Source: Sporolactobacillus sp. STSJ-5 (GTDB lineage Bacteria > Bacillota > Bacilli > Bacillales > Sporolactobacillaceae). Taken from it: a DNA stretch of 64,000 nt. Below are positions 48,291 through 56,768 of the stretch, one piece after another (the stretch's first letter is position 1; each line of letters starts with the position of its first letter). The notes beneath the pieces were generated by a model. That model was not told where the DNA came from. It ran no database searches and was given only the letters and a program-made list of their open reading frames with translations. The stretch covers positions 33,486 to 97,485 of the forward strand of contig NZ_JANFOJ010000012.1 of NCBI RefSeq assembly GCF_024385605.1. Reading direction: 5' to 3'. Made by a program: the position numbers and the translations under genes.

Positions 48291-48461
48291 TAAAAATTCC
48301 CCCGTTGCAAGCAAAGTCATTTTATCTTAGCCGATAAACAGCTAATAAATATAATTAATATTATGAGTTAACTCCGAATTAAAAACAAGTAAGTGGCTGA
48401 ATCTTATAAGAGTGCACGCCAACAATTTGATGGGGATTGCAGTCTCCAGAAAATCGTTTAT

Positions 48462-49487
48462 TCACTTTGCATGTGCCAGTAAATAAAGAAAATAGGGCGC
48501 ACCAATTACGGATACAATAATTCCGGCCGGAAGCTCTGCCGGCTGGAGCATCCACCGGCCAAGAGTATCAGCCGCAAGCAGCAAAAGTGCGCCGGTTAGT
48601 GCTGAAACAGGGAGCAGCTTCAGGTGCTGAGCTCCTACGAGTCGGCGTGCGAGATGTGGTGCAATCAGTCCGATGAATCCGATTCCGCCGCTTACTGCTA
48701 CACAGGCAGCAGCAAGTGCGACTGCAGCAAGGAGGAGTCTCCGTCGATTTTTTTCGATGGGTACGCCAAGTCCGATGGCTATTGATTCACCAAGCTTCAA
48801 AATATCCAGTGTTCGCGTGTGATACAGGACATAGGAAAAGATAACAAGGATCCAAGGCAGAAGCGCAAGCACAAAGTGCCAATTCGAGCCCCAAATGGTT
48901 CCTGCAAGCCATGTTGACACAAATTGATACTGATTCGGATCGAATTTAAGCGTCAGGATAACCATGAGCGCACTAATACCCGATGCGACGGCAATACCGG
49001 TCAGCAAGAGACGGGTGGATGAAAAACCTTGTTGCCGTTTAAGTGTAAGCACATAGATAAGTACAGCTGCAGCGGCTGCCCCTATGAGTGCAACAATTGG
49101 GAGCGTGAAGACCGGAACGGCTTGCTGACTTTGAAAGAAAGAGATAAACAGGACAATCGAAAGGCCGGCACCGGCATTTATGCCTAGGATTCCCGGATCG
49201 GCGAGCGGGCTGCGCGTGACGCTTTGAATAATACATCCTGATACGGCCAGACCTGCGCCAGCGAGTATGGAAATGAGGATGCGCGGCATTCGGAATTCAA
49301 ACAAAATAAGTGACTGGGCTTTTGTACCACTGCCAAGCAGTGTACGAATCACATCAAGAGGGGCCAGTTTCGTAAACCCGGTATTCATGCTGATTATAAA
49401 GACCGCAACAATAAGTCCGCTGATGAAGATCATTATTTGGAGGCATTTGTTTCTTTTGCTTCGTTCTGCTGTCGTTAGTTGAGTCAT
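48462..49487 (-). CDS. Iron-siderophore ABC permease (FecCD family), second subunit
   Basis: The 341-residue membrane protein has about ten helices with the family blocks FEFRMPRILISILAGAGLAVSGCIIQSVTRSPLADPGILGINAGAG and SGGIGFIGLIAPHLARRLVG. It pairs with the permease immediately upstream; its ATG directly follows that gene's TGA. Together they form the membrane channel for siderophore uptake. No ATPase gene follows; the next gene downstream is unrelated. Confidence 0.92.
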   Translation of the reverse strand: MTQLTTAERSKRNKCLQIMIFISGLIVAVFIISMNTGFTKLAPLDVIRTLLGSGTKAQSLILFEFRMPRILISILAGAGLAVSGCIIQSVTRSPLADPGILGINAGAGLSIVLFISFFQSQQAVPVFTLPIVALIGAAAAAVLIYVLTLKRQQGFSSTRLLLTGIAVASGISALMVILTLKFDPNQYQFVSTWLAGTIWGSNWHFVLALLPWILVIFSYVLYHTRTLDILKLGESIAIGLGVPIEKNRRRLLLAAVALAAACVAVSGGIGFIGLIAPHLARRLVGAQHLKLLPVSALTGALLLLAADTLGRWMLQPAELPAGIIVSVIGAPYFLYLLAHAK

Positions 49488-50543
49488 TCAGTGATCACTC
49501 CTTTCCGATCCGGCTAAATAGAGAAAGAATGGGATGCCGATGAGTGCAATTAAAACACCAATGGGCGTCTCATAAGGCGGATTAATGCTGCGCGCACCAA
49601 GGTCAGCCAAAATTAGCAATAGGCTGCCGAGAATCGCTGTGCAGGGAAGGACTCTGCGGTAGTCCGTACCAACAAGATAGCGCGTCAGATGCGGGACGAT
49701 TAATCCTACAAAGCCAATGGCCCCGACGACAGACACAGCTGAACCGGCAAGAATAAGCACAATGACGACACTTGCAGCTTTAATGATGCCTGTGTGCATG
49801 CCGAGTCCGGATGCCACGCTGTCTCCAAGGCTGAGAATGGTGATGGAAGGTGACAGGATCAGTGAGGCGATTAATGCACAGACGACCCAAGGGGTGATCA
49901 TCATGAGCTCAGGCCAGCGGATGCCGGACATTCCCCCTGCGTACCAAAAGGCAAGATCCTGGCCGATTTGAAAATAAATAGCTAAGCCCTGGCTCAGTGC
50001 GGTGAGCAAAGCACTGACTGCAGCTCCTGCCAGGACGAGACGGACCGGCGACATTCCATCCCTTGACAGCGAACTCATCCCATAGACGATGCCTGCACCA
50101 ATACCTGCGCCAATAAAAGAGCAGATGATCAGATAGAAAAATGGGAGTGCGGGGAAAAATGCATAGCACAGAGCAAGAACAAATGCTGCCCCCGCGTTGA
50201 TTCCTAGAATTCCTGAATCGGCGAGCGGATTTCGGGTTACGCCTTGCATCAATGCCCCGGAAACGGCAAAACAGGCACCAATGATGGCACTGCCAAGTAC
50301 ACGGGGCATGCGCAGGTCCCAAATAACTTTATGCGACACAAGATGAGGGTCATAGTGAAAGACCGCATCCCATACCGTTTTCAAATCAATGTTTGTCGCA
50401 CCAAAAGAGATGGACAATCCCATAGTCAGAACCAGTAAAACCGGTCCGATCATTAAAATGATTGGGAAGGCCCACTTTTTCATGAGGCTATTTTTCATTG
50501 GTCGATTCATGTGTTTGGACGCTGATACTGCCAGTTTTGCCAC
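49488..50543 (-). CDS. Iron-siderophore ABC permease (FecCD family), first subunit
   Basis: The 351-residue membrane protein has WDLRMPRVLGSAIIGACFAVSGALMQGVTRNPLADSGILGINAGAA and VVGAIGFVGLIVPHLTRYLVG, the same family landmarks as its partner. A start at the GTG at 50543 is assumed; an internal ATG 33 bases later gives a shorter N-terminus. It lies between the binding protein and the second permease in one Fur-controlled transcript. Confidence 0.92.
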   Translation of the reverse strand: MAKLAVSASKHMNRPMKNSLMKKWAFPIILMIGPVLLVLTMGLSISFGATNIDLKTVWDAVFHYDPHLVSHKVIWDLRMPRVLGSAIIGACFAVSGALMQGVTRNPLADSGILGINAGAAFVLALCYAFFPALPFFYLIICSFIGAGIGAGIVYGMSSLSRDGMSPVRLVLAGAAVSALLTALSQGLAIYFQIGQDLAFWYAGGMSGIRWPELMMITPWVVCALIASLILSPSITILSLGDSVASGLGMHTGIIKAASVVIVLILAGSAVSVVGAIGFVGLIVPHLTRYLVGTDYRRVLPCTAILGSLLLILADLGARSINPPYETPIGVLIALIGIPFFLYLAGSERSDH

Positions 50544-50607
50544 CGTTCTTTCTAAAGATCATATAGGGTCGAAACATTGATCAGGAACCAGATAAGTGCG
50601 TCCGGTT

Positions 50608-51573
50608 TTATTTGCTTAACTTCTCAGTGACAATTTTGGCCGTATTAAGCTGTGACATTGGTGTATTGTTAAAGAAGCTGGAGTCGACAACAAAAACATG
50701 ATGATTTTTAAATGCATTAAGTGATTGCCAAATCGCTCCGCTTGTAATTTGTTTCAGACGTTTTTCTGATACTGCCGGTTTCTCATCCTGTTTACCGGTT
50801 TGCACAAAGATGTAGTCAGGATTCATTTCAAGCAGTTTTTCTAAGGATATCGCAGCAAAGAGATCCTTAGATTCAATACCTGCAACAGGAGTCAGACCGA
50901 GGTCATGGTAGAGCACACCTCCGACACTTGTCGGTAAATTATTATAGATACGGACCTGCTTGTCCAGAAGCCTAATGAAAACCACTTTTTTATTTCCGAC
51001 AGACTTTTTCAGTTGAGCTTTATACGCATCAACCTTTTTTTGATATTTGGCTAAATAGTCCTTTGCCGCTTGCTCTTTATTCATGATCTTTGCATATGCC
51101 TTGAAATCGGTGCGCCAGTTCTGTGTTTCTTTAATCATAATTGATGGTGCAATTTGAGACATTTTGTCATAGGATTGAGTATCTTCTCTGACGAAAATCA
51201 AATCCGGCTTTTGGGCTAAAAAGCCTTCGAAGTTCAGAGGTGCGGAATCACCAACCACATGAATTCCTTTCTGCTTGTCTTTTGGAAAGTAGGGGTAGAA
51301 TTTTTCGGTAATGGTGGCCTTAGGTGCTGCTTTGACAGGAATGCCGAGAGGAATCAAATATTCCATGAGTTGTTGGCTGGTGGCAGCTACCCTTTTGGGA
51401 TGTGCGGGAATAGTTTTTTTGCCCGTTGCATCTGTAATTGTTCTTTGCTTAGAAGATTGGCTGTTGGCATTGTTGGTATCTTGCTGTCCGGCACAGGCAG
51501 ACAGCAAGGCTAGAATCAGCGCCAAGCTGCCCATTACAGTAAATAATCTTCTTTTATGTGAAAAAAGATTCAT
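50608..51573 (-). CDS. Iron-siderophore binding lipoprotein (FhuD/YfiY-like)
   Basis: The 321-residue lipoprotein (lipobox LLSAC) has the class III binding-protein architecture: RTITDATGKKTIPAHPKRVAATSQQLMEYLIPLGI, a KPDLIFV strand, a long spine helix, and FVVDSSFF near the end. It captures ferric siderophore and feeds the two permeases downstream. The arrangement (one binding protein, two permeases, no ATPase) is like yfiY-yfiZ-yfhA in B. subtilis, which borrow the YusV ATPase; that parallel is an inference. A Fur box precedes it. Confidence 0.92.
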   Translation of the reverse strand: MNLFSHKRRLFTVMGSLALILALLSACAGQQDTNNANSQSSKQRTITDATGKKTIPAHPKRVAATSQQLMEYLIPLGIPVKAAPKATITEKFYPYFPKDKQKGIHVVGDSAPLNFEGFLAQKPDLIFVREDTQSYDKMSQIAPSIMIKETQNWRTDFKAYAKIMNKEQAAKDYLAKYQKKVDAYKAQLKKSVGNKKVVFIRLLDKQVRIYNNLPTSVGGVLYHDLGLTPVAGIESKDLFAAISLEKLLEMNPDYIFVQTGKQDEKPAVSEKRLKQITSGAIWQSLNAFKNHHVFVVDSSFFNNTPMSQLNTAKIVTEKLSK

Positions 51574-51586
51574 TTTATTGGCTCCT

Positions 51587-51615
51587 TTTAATGAAAATGA
51601 TTATCATTTTCATTA
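51587..51615. promoter_or_regulatory. Fur box upstream of the siderophore operon
   Basis: A 29-base perfect palindrome: TTAATGAAAATGA, a TTA centre, then TCATTTTCATTAA. It contains the TGAAAATGATTATCATTTTCA form expected for Fur, 14 bases upstream of the binding-protein start. Iron-dependent repression is the expected control. Confidence 0.93.
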
Positions 51616-51753
51616 AATGTTACCAAAACGTGACAATATCGTCAATATCAAAAAAATTTTGGTAGTGGTTGAGCAAATATTAGTTCAGCGCTGTCATTCC
51701 AAGGTAATCGGCTGATTCAAATTTATCGTCTTATAAAGAGGAAATACAGCCGT

Positions 51754-52635
51754 TTAAAAATCTCCTTGAGTAAGCAAATGCATTATGTTCTGCTGCAAGG
51801 AAGTCAGAAGATGGTTCGAGCGATAAACAAGCTGAATTAAAAATTCAGGCTGCGGCTGATCCTTTAGGGTGAGTACGGCAACAGGATCTTGCGGCAGAAG
51901 CGCGGTTTCGCTAAGCAGGCTGATACCGACTCCGCTGGAAACCATGCCTTTAATGATTGGTACGTCATTTGTTTGATAGATGATGGCCGGCTTAATTTGC
52001 GCCTGCTCACTGAACTGACGGAAGGCAATGGAATGCACAAAGCGTTCATTGAGCTGAATGAAAGACTCGTTCTTAAGATCTTGAAATGCAACTGAACCTG
52101 CGTGTGCTAAGGGATGATTGGGACTGACAATGACTTTAAATTTTTTTCTTGCGAGCAAATGGACGGTAAACTTTGAGTCCTTAATGGGCTTGGTAGAGCT
52201 TAAAAGGGCTAAATCCAGCTTGCCGTTTTTCAATTGGTTTAAAAGCGATTTCGACCCGTCTTCGCGTGTATCCAAATGAGAAAGCCAATTCTTTTCTAAA
52301 AGTTTGGCTGAAAGAGCGGGGAAAAGTGAACTGCCAATTATAGGGGGAAGTCCAAAGCGAACGCGTTCTTGCTTGATTGCTGTAAGTTCCAACTTGGCAG
52401 CATCAAGTTCCTGCAAAATTTGGGTGACATGCTTTTCGAATTGTCTGCCGCTTTCTGTAAAAATCAGCTCTTTATGCGATTGATCACGAATGACCAGCTG
52501 CACATCCAGCTCTTTTTCGAGCCGTTGAACAGCTGCCGTGATGGTAGGCTGACTGACATTGAAATACTGTGCGACTTTTGTGAAATTCTTTTCTCGAAAG
52601 AGCTGTATAAAATAATTGAGATCTCGTATATTCAT
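51754..52635 (-). CDS. LysR-family transcriptional regulator
   Basis: The 293-residue protein has an N-terminal winged helix (LNYFIQLFREKNFTKVAQYFNVSQPTITAAVQRLEKEL) and a periplasmic-binding-like effector domain (VRFGLPPIIGSSLFPAL; VPIIKGMVSSGVGISLL). I chose ATG 52635 after GAGGCGG; an 18-codon upstream extension lacks one. The target is unknown. LysR proteins such as MleR control malolactic genes in lactic acid bacteria, but the malolactic operon here is 8 kb away, so this link is only a possibility. Confidence 0.88.
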   Translation of the reverse strand: MNIRDLNYFIQLFREKNFTKVAQYFNVSQPTITAAVQRLEKELDVQLVIRDQSHKELIFTESGRQFEKHVTQILQELDAAKLELTAIKQERVRFGLPPIIGSSLFPALSAKLLEKNWLSHLDTREDGSKSLLNQLKNGKLDLALLSSTKPIKDSKFTVHLLARKKFKVIVSPNHPLAHAGSVAFQDLKNESFIQLNERFVHSIAFRQFSEQAQIKPAIIYQTNDVPIIKGMVSSGVGISLLSETALLPQDPVAVLTLKDQPQPEFLIQLVYRSNHLLTSLQQNIMHLLTQGDF

Positions 52636-52970
52636 CAGTATTGCCGCCTCGCTTGCTCTCAGCTTGTCCCGTTTTCTATAGTTTACCATCTCGTGAATTG
52701 GTTTGTCGCCGCTGCTTTGTTAGATCTGAGCATCAGCTCTATGAAGTGACCTAAAAAAAAGTAGACAAATACGAACATATGGTCTATTATAAATTGTGAG
52801 AATAATGAATACTTTCGGATGAAAGAACCTTGTTGCTGTTTCCAACTCGATTTTACCGCTTTAATTTACCTTCTATGCGGCCATCCTTTTTTTAACCTCT
52901 TTTTCTTAGATGCCCATTTTTTCGCAGTCCATTTCATTTCTAATTGAATAAACAAAGGAGAGAGTTTATA
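52636..52970. other. Divergent intergenic region, no gene seen
   Basis: It separates the LysR gene from the zinc-ribbon gene. A LysR-type operator would be expected here, but no clear T-N11-A palindrome was identified. Confidence 0.4.
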
Positions 52971-53429
52971 GTGGCCTCGATGATTTATGCAATAAAATGC
53001 CCCTGCTGCGGACGTTCCGCAATTAAAGATGATTATTACAAAACGGATGAGTATTATATCTATTGCTTGCGCTGTGGTTATAATCACACCAAATTAATTG
53101 TAAGCGAAACTGCGCAAAGTGTTGAATACAAGGAAGAAAAGTATGATGGGAATGGTATCTTTATTTTGGTCAATAAAGACGGAAGCCGTAAAAGTATGTT
53201 GTTGAATAAGGTTACAGAAGAGCATTTAGAAGAGCATAAGGCTTTATTCGAGGATGATACTGTTGATCAGGGAAAAAGCTACTTAGTCTCTTTTAAAGAT
53301 GGAGTATTTTCCATTCTGGGCGGCAATCCCCCTGAAAATTTTCATCTGTCATTTGAAGACTACAAGGAAAAGATGTTTGCGAAGTATGGGGAATCTGAAT
53401 GTGATTTCATGGTTCCTATTGAGGAATAG
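52971..53429 (+). CDS. Hypothetical zinc-ribbon protein
   Basis: The 152-residue protein has one treble-clef-like zinc ribbon at the N-terminus (IKCPCCGRSAIKDD and, about 20 residues on, YCLRCGYNH) and an acidic, mixed alpha/beta C-terminal part (GIFILVNKDGSRKSMLL; YLVSFKDGVFSILGGNPPENFHLS). I do not recognise a characterised family. The GTG 52971 start follows AAGGAGAG at a good distance; ATG 52980 is an alternative. Its stop is 64 bases from the nrdG stop (convergent). Confidence 0.6.
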   Translation: MASMIYAIKCPCCGRSAIKDDYYKTDEYYIYCLRCGYNHTKLIVSETAQSVEYKEEKYDGNGIFILVNKDGSRKSMLLNKVTEEHLEEHKALFEDDTVDQGKSYLVSFKDGVFSILGGNPPENFHLSFEDYKEKMFAKYGESECDFMVPIEE

Positions 53430-53439
53430 GAAAAATGTT

Positions 53440-53476
53440 AAAAAAACAGCCCGCACCTGATCCAAGGTACGAGCTG
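53440..53476 (-). terminator. Terminator of nrdDG
   Basis: Reading the minus strand: CAGC-CG-ACCT pairs with AGGT-CG-GCTG (53447-53476), then a U-run of seven (53440-53446). Confidence 0.85.
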
Positions 53477-53492
53477 AATGGAAGAAAATGAT

Positions 53493-54080
53493 TTATTTAA
53501 CAAGCCGATCCCAAAGGACGACTTGTCCATTTTTCAATGATTTTTGAACATCAATGATGCGCTGGTTGGCGCTGCCGCGGAACTGCAAGGTCAAGTCTTT
53601 CTGAGTGAGCTCGAAGCGGCCGTCTACCAAAATATTAATTTTTGACAGAAGTTCGCGCTTGTCTTCAGAGTCTTGCTGCAACTCCTCCCAAGTATAGCCT
53701 GTCCATGACCAAACATCTTTAGTATGCTTGTATTCGCTGCGGAGTCGATCTACGAGGGACAGGCAAACCTCCGTGTTTAAGAAAGGTTCTCCACCGAGCA
53801 GGGTCAGTCCCTGAACATAAGGCTGACTTATATCTTCAATAATTTGATCTTCTAAATCCTTGGTGTACGGCTGTCCATAGCGAAAGTTCTGAGCCGCTTT
53901 ATTGTAGCATCCGGGGCAGTCAAAAGGACACCCGCTGACATAGAGACTGCAGCGCACGCCTTCGCCATCGACAAAATTAAATGGTTTATAGCTGGCAATA
54001 TAGTTCTGACTTAATTTTTCTGCCAGCCATGTCTTTGGGTTCGGATTTCGTGGCCCTGTTCTTTCTATGTTTTTGACCAT
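53493..54080 (-). CDS. nrdG: Anaerobic ribonucleotide reductase activating enzyme
   Basis: NrdG is the radical-SAM activase that generates the glycyl radical on NrdD. The 195-residue protein has the CxxxCxxC cluster motif (SGCPFDCPGCYN), LTLLGGEPFLN and VWSWTGYTWEEL. The start ATG 54080 follows AGGGGGAG. It is 16 bases downstream of nrdD in the same operon. Confidence 0.96.
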   Translation of the reverse strand: MVKNIERTGPRNPNPKTWLAEKLSQNYIASYKPFNFVDGEGVRCSLYVSGCPFDCPGCYNKAAQNFRYGQPYTKDLEDQIIEDISQPYVQGLTLLGGEPFLNTEVCLSLVDRLRSEYKHTKDVWSWTGYTWEELQQDSEDKRELLSKINILVDGRFELTQKDLTLQFRGSANQRIIDVQKSLKNGQVVLWDRLVK

Positions 54081-54096
54081 CAGGTGCTCCCCCTTT

Positions 54097-56304
54097 TTAT
54101 TGTCGAGCAATCGTGTTGCTGTCATTACCAAGCGTTATATGTTTTACGCGTGATGCGATTTCAACGTGGCGGCCGTGAATCATCGGACGCTGCTGCGGAT
54201 TTCCTAAATAGCCGCAGGTGCGTTTCACTACGTCGCATGTTTGTGGGTCGTTGTTGCCGCATTCCGGGCATTCAAAGCCGCGATCCGTCGGCTTGAATTC
54301 ACCTTTGAATCCGCATTTGAAGCATTGGTCAATCGGCGTATTGGTCCCTAAATAACCGACACGATCATAGGCATAGTCCCAGACAGCTTCCAAAGCTTTT
54401 GGGTTTTGTTTCAGATTTGGATACTCGCAGTAGTGAATGAATCCGCCGGCACAATATGGCGGGAAATCTTTTTCAAAATCCAATTTTTCAAATGGTGTCG
54501 GCGCTTTTCGAACATCATAGTGAAAACTGTTGGTATAGTACTCTTTGTCGGTAATATCCTTTACTTTACCAAATTTCTCGGTGTCTTTGCGGCAGAATTT
54601 GTCCGTCAGACTTTCACTTGGCGTGCTGTATACGCTGAAATGATAGCCGTATTCATTTTCCCAATCCCGGCAATGTTCCCAAAGCTTTTTCACGACGTTG
54701 ATTGCGAAATCCTTCGCTTCTTGATTGGTTTCCCATGCGCTGCCGTAAAAAACAGTACCGACTTCATAAAGGCCGATGTAGCCAAGTGACACGGTCGCAC
54801 GAGAATTCTTAAAGAGTTCATCGACAGAGTCCGTTCGTTTTAATCGTTTACCGAAAGCTCCGTATTGGTAAAGAATCGGTGCGTTTTCCGGTGTTGCCTG
54901 CTTTGCGCGTTCCACTTTAAAGACCAGCGCTTCTTTGCAGATTTGAAGCCGTTCTTCGAGAATTTTCCAGAAGCTTTCCTTGTCTCCCTTTGATTCCATG
55001 GCAATGCGGGGCAGATTAACGGTAACGACACCGAGATTCATTCGCCCGGAGTTCACCTCTTGGCCGTTCTCATCACGCCAGCCTTGCAGGAAAGATCGAC
55101 AGCCCATCGGCGCTTTAAAGCTCCCCGTCAGTTCAATGAGCTTGTCATACATCAGCACGTCAGGATACATCCGCTTGGTTGCGCATTCTACAGCCAGTTG
55201 CTTAATATCATAATTCGGATCACTTGGATTAAGGTTGAGCCCACGTTTCAAGCTGAATACCAGCTTAGGAAAAATTGCCGTGCGGTGCTCCTTCCCTAAT
55301 CCATCAATACGTATATGCAGAATTGCTTTTTGAATGGCTCGTTCGATCCAATTCGTTCCAAGGCCGAAGCCTAAAGTCGTAAATGGAGTCTGCCCCTGAG
55401 AGGAGTACAAAGTATTAATTTCATACTCTAATGCCTGCATTGCGTCATAGATGTCTTTTTTAGTTTTTTTGCGAGCAAATGCTTGCTGACGTTCGTCGCC
55501 ATCGACCCATTCTTTGGCATCGACTAAATGCTTGTCATAGTTCTTTTTCGCAAATGGAGCGAGAAGCTCGTCCACGCGGTCGGCTGAACATCCGCCGTAT
55601 TGACTGGAAGCAACGTTGGCTATAATTTGCGCCATTTGAGCTGTGGCTGTTTGTATGGAGTGCGGCGGCTCGACATCAGCGTTGCCAATTTTAAAGCCAT
55701 GATTGAGCATTTCATTAAAGTCGATCAGACAGCAGTTGGTCATCGGGCTGTATGGCTGGTAGTCTAAGTCATGCCAATGAATTTCGCCTTTTAGTTGAGC
55801 ATTGGCTACCTGTGGCGGAAGCATTTTCAGTCCGATTGCCTTGGCAACGGTTCCTGCGGTCAAATCTCTTTGCGTATTAAATACATGGCTGTCCTTGTTC
55901 GCATTTTCGTTCACAATGGTTTTATCTTTATGTAGTAATTTGCGAATCGTGAAGTTGATATCGGTTGCCTGGTTGCGCGAGAAATCGCGTTGGGTCCGAT
56001 AATTAATGTATTCTTGAGCGATGTCATACTGGTGATGGGTCAGAAGTGTCTGCTCAACGATATTTTGAATCTCGTAAATCTTAACGTCATTGTGAAAACG
56101 CGATTCGATTTCAGCGATAACATCATTAGTAATTTCATTGATTAATTGGTAAGTCAGCGGGTCTAATTCACCGAGTACATGCTTCGCTGCTTTTAGCAGC
56201 GCGGTTGTGATCTTCTCGGTGTTGAAATCTATAATACGACCATCACGTTTCAGAACGTTGATCGTCAGCTGTTTGGTTAGTGTTTTTTGTTTTGTATCTA
56301 GCAC
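54097..56304 (-). CDS. nrdD: Anaerobic ribonucleoside-triphosphate reductase
   Basis: This class III enzyme reduces ribonucleotides without oxygen. The 735-residue protein has an N-terminal ATP-cone (NVLKRDGRIIDFNTEKITTALLKAA), the barrel domain with its catalytic cysteines, a C-terminal zinc site (CFKCGF, CPECGN) and the glycyl-radical loop RTCGYLG with Gly at about residue 698. The start is GTG 56304 after AAAGGGGG. Its promoter carries two NrdR boxes. It shows the organism can grow anaerobically. Confidence 0.97.
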   Translation of the reverse strand: MLDTKQKTLTKQLTINVLKRDGRIIDFNTEKITTALLKAAKHVLGELDPLTYQLINEITNDVIAEIESRFHNDVKIYEIQNIVEQTLLTHHQYDIAQEYINYRTQRDFSRNQATDINFTIRKLLHKDKTIVNENANKDSHVFNTQRDLTAGTVAKAIGLKMLPPQVANAQLKGEIHWHDLDYQPYSPMTNCCLIDFNEMLNHGFKIGNADVEPPHSIQTATAQMAQIIANVASSQYGGCSADRVDELLAPFAKKNYDKHLVDAKEWVDGDERQQAFARKKTKKDIYDAMQALEYEINTLYSSQGQTPFTTLGFGLGTNWIERAIQKAILHIRIDGLGKEHRTAIFPKLVFSLKRGLNLNPSDPNYDIKQLAVECATKRMYPDVLMYDKLIELTGSFKAPMGCRSFLQGWRDENGQEVNSGRMNLGVVTVNLPRIAMESKGDKESFWKILEERLQICKEALVFKVERAKQATPENAPILYQYGAFGKRLKRTDSVDELFKNSRATVSLGYIGLYEVGTVFYGSAWETNQEAKDFAINVVKKLWEHCRDWENEYGYHFSVYSTPSESLTDKFCRKDTEKFGKVKDITDKEYYTNSFHYDVRKAPTPFEKLDFEKDFPPYCAGGFIHYCEYPNLKQNPKALEAVWDYAYDRVGYLGTNTPIDQCFKCGFKGEFKPTDRGFECPECGNNDPQTCDVVKRTCGYLGNPQQRPMIHGRHVEIASRVKHITLGNDSNTIARQ

Positions 56305-56338
56305 TATGAATACCCCCTTTTGAACAATTACTCAATCT

Positions 56339-56420
56339 ATAATAGGAGAATATTGGACATCTTTCAATCAATATATAGAAAATAAAAGTCTGAAAAACTC
56401 ATAAAAAGCACTATATATTG
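56339..56420 (-). promoter_or_regulatory. nrdDG promoter with two inverted NrdR boxes
   Basis: On the minus strand, TTGAAA (56362-56367) and TATTAT (56339-56344) have a 17-base spacer. Just upstream of the -35 is CAATATATAG (+ strand 56369-56378), and its exact reverse complement CTATATATTG is at 56411-56420. Both match the NrdR-box core; the second extends to GCACTATATATTGT. Their centres are 42 bases apart, about four helical turns. Confidence 0.8.
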
Positions 56421-56623
56421 TATGGCAATGGGGAATTTTTAATATGTGACAACCCTGTGAAAAATAGAGATACTTTTCGTTTACTGTCGTTGGTGTTCGA
56501 ATTTGGTTCTTTATTTAGATGATGAGCCGATCAACGAATTTCAAATACTTTTTGGACACTGCCTGATGATAACTCTGTAGCGGATGTTCATTGCCTATCC
56601 GTTCGCCCATTTCGAACGCAATA

Positions 56624-56646
56624 GAAAAACCGGTCATTGACCGGTT
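56624..56646 (-). terminator. Terminator downstream of fruA
   Basis: AACCGGTCA pairs with TGACCGGTT (56628-56646), followed on the minus strand by TTTTTC. It lies about 120 bases past the fruA stop. Confidence 0.8.
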
Positions 56647-56768
56647 AATCTTCTGTTGCATAATAATGGTTATTTGTGCTCGCTTTTCGGAAAACCGTTG
56701 TTTTGTCTCGTACCGATTTATCCGATTAAGCGAGGTTAAATTTCCCTGCAAGCTATGACCGGGAATCT

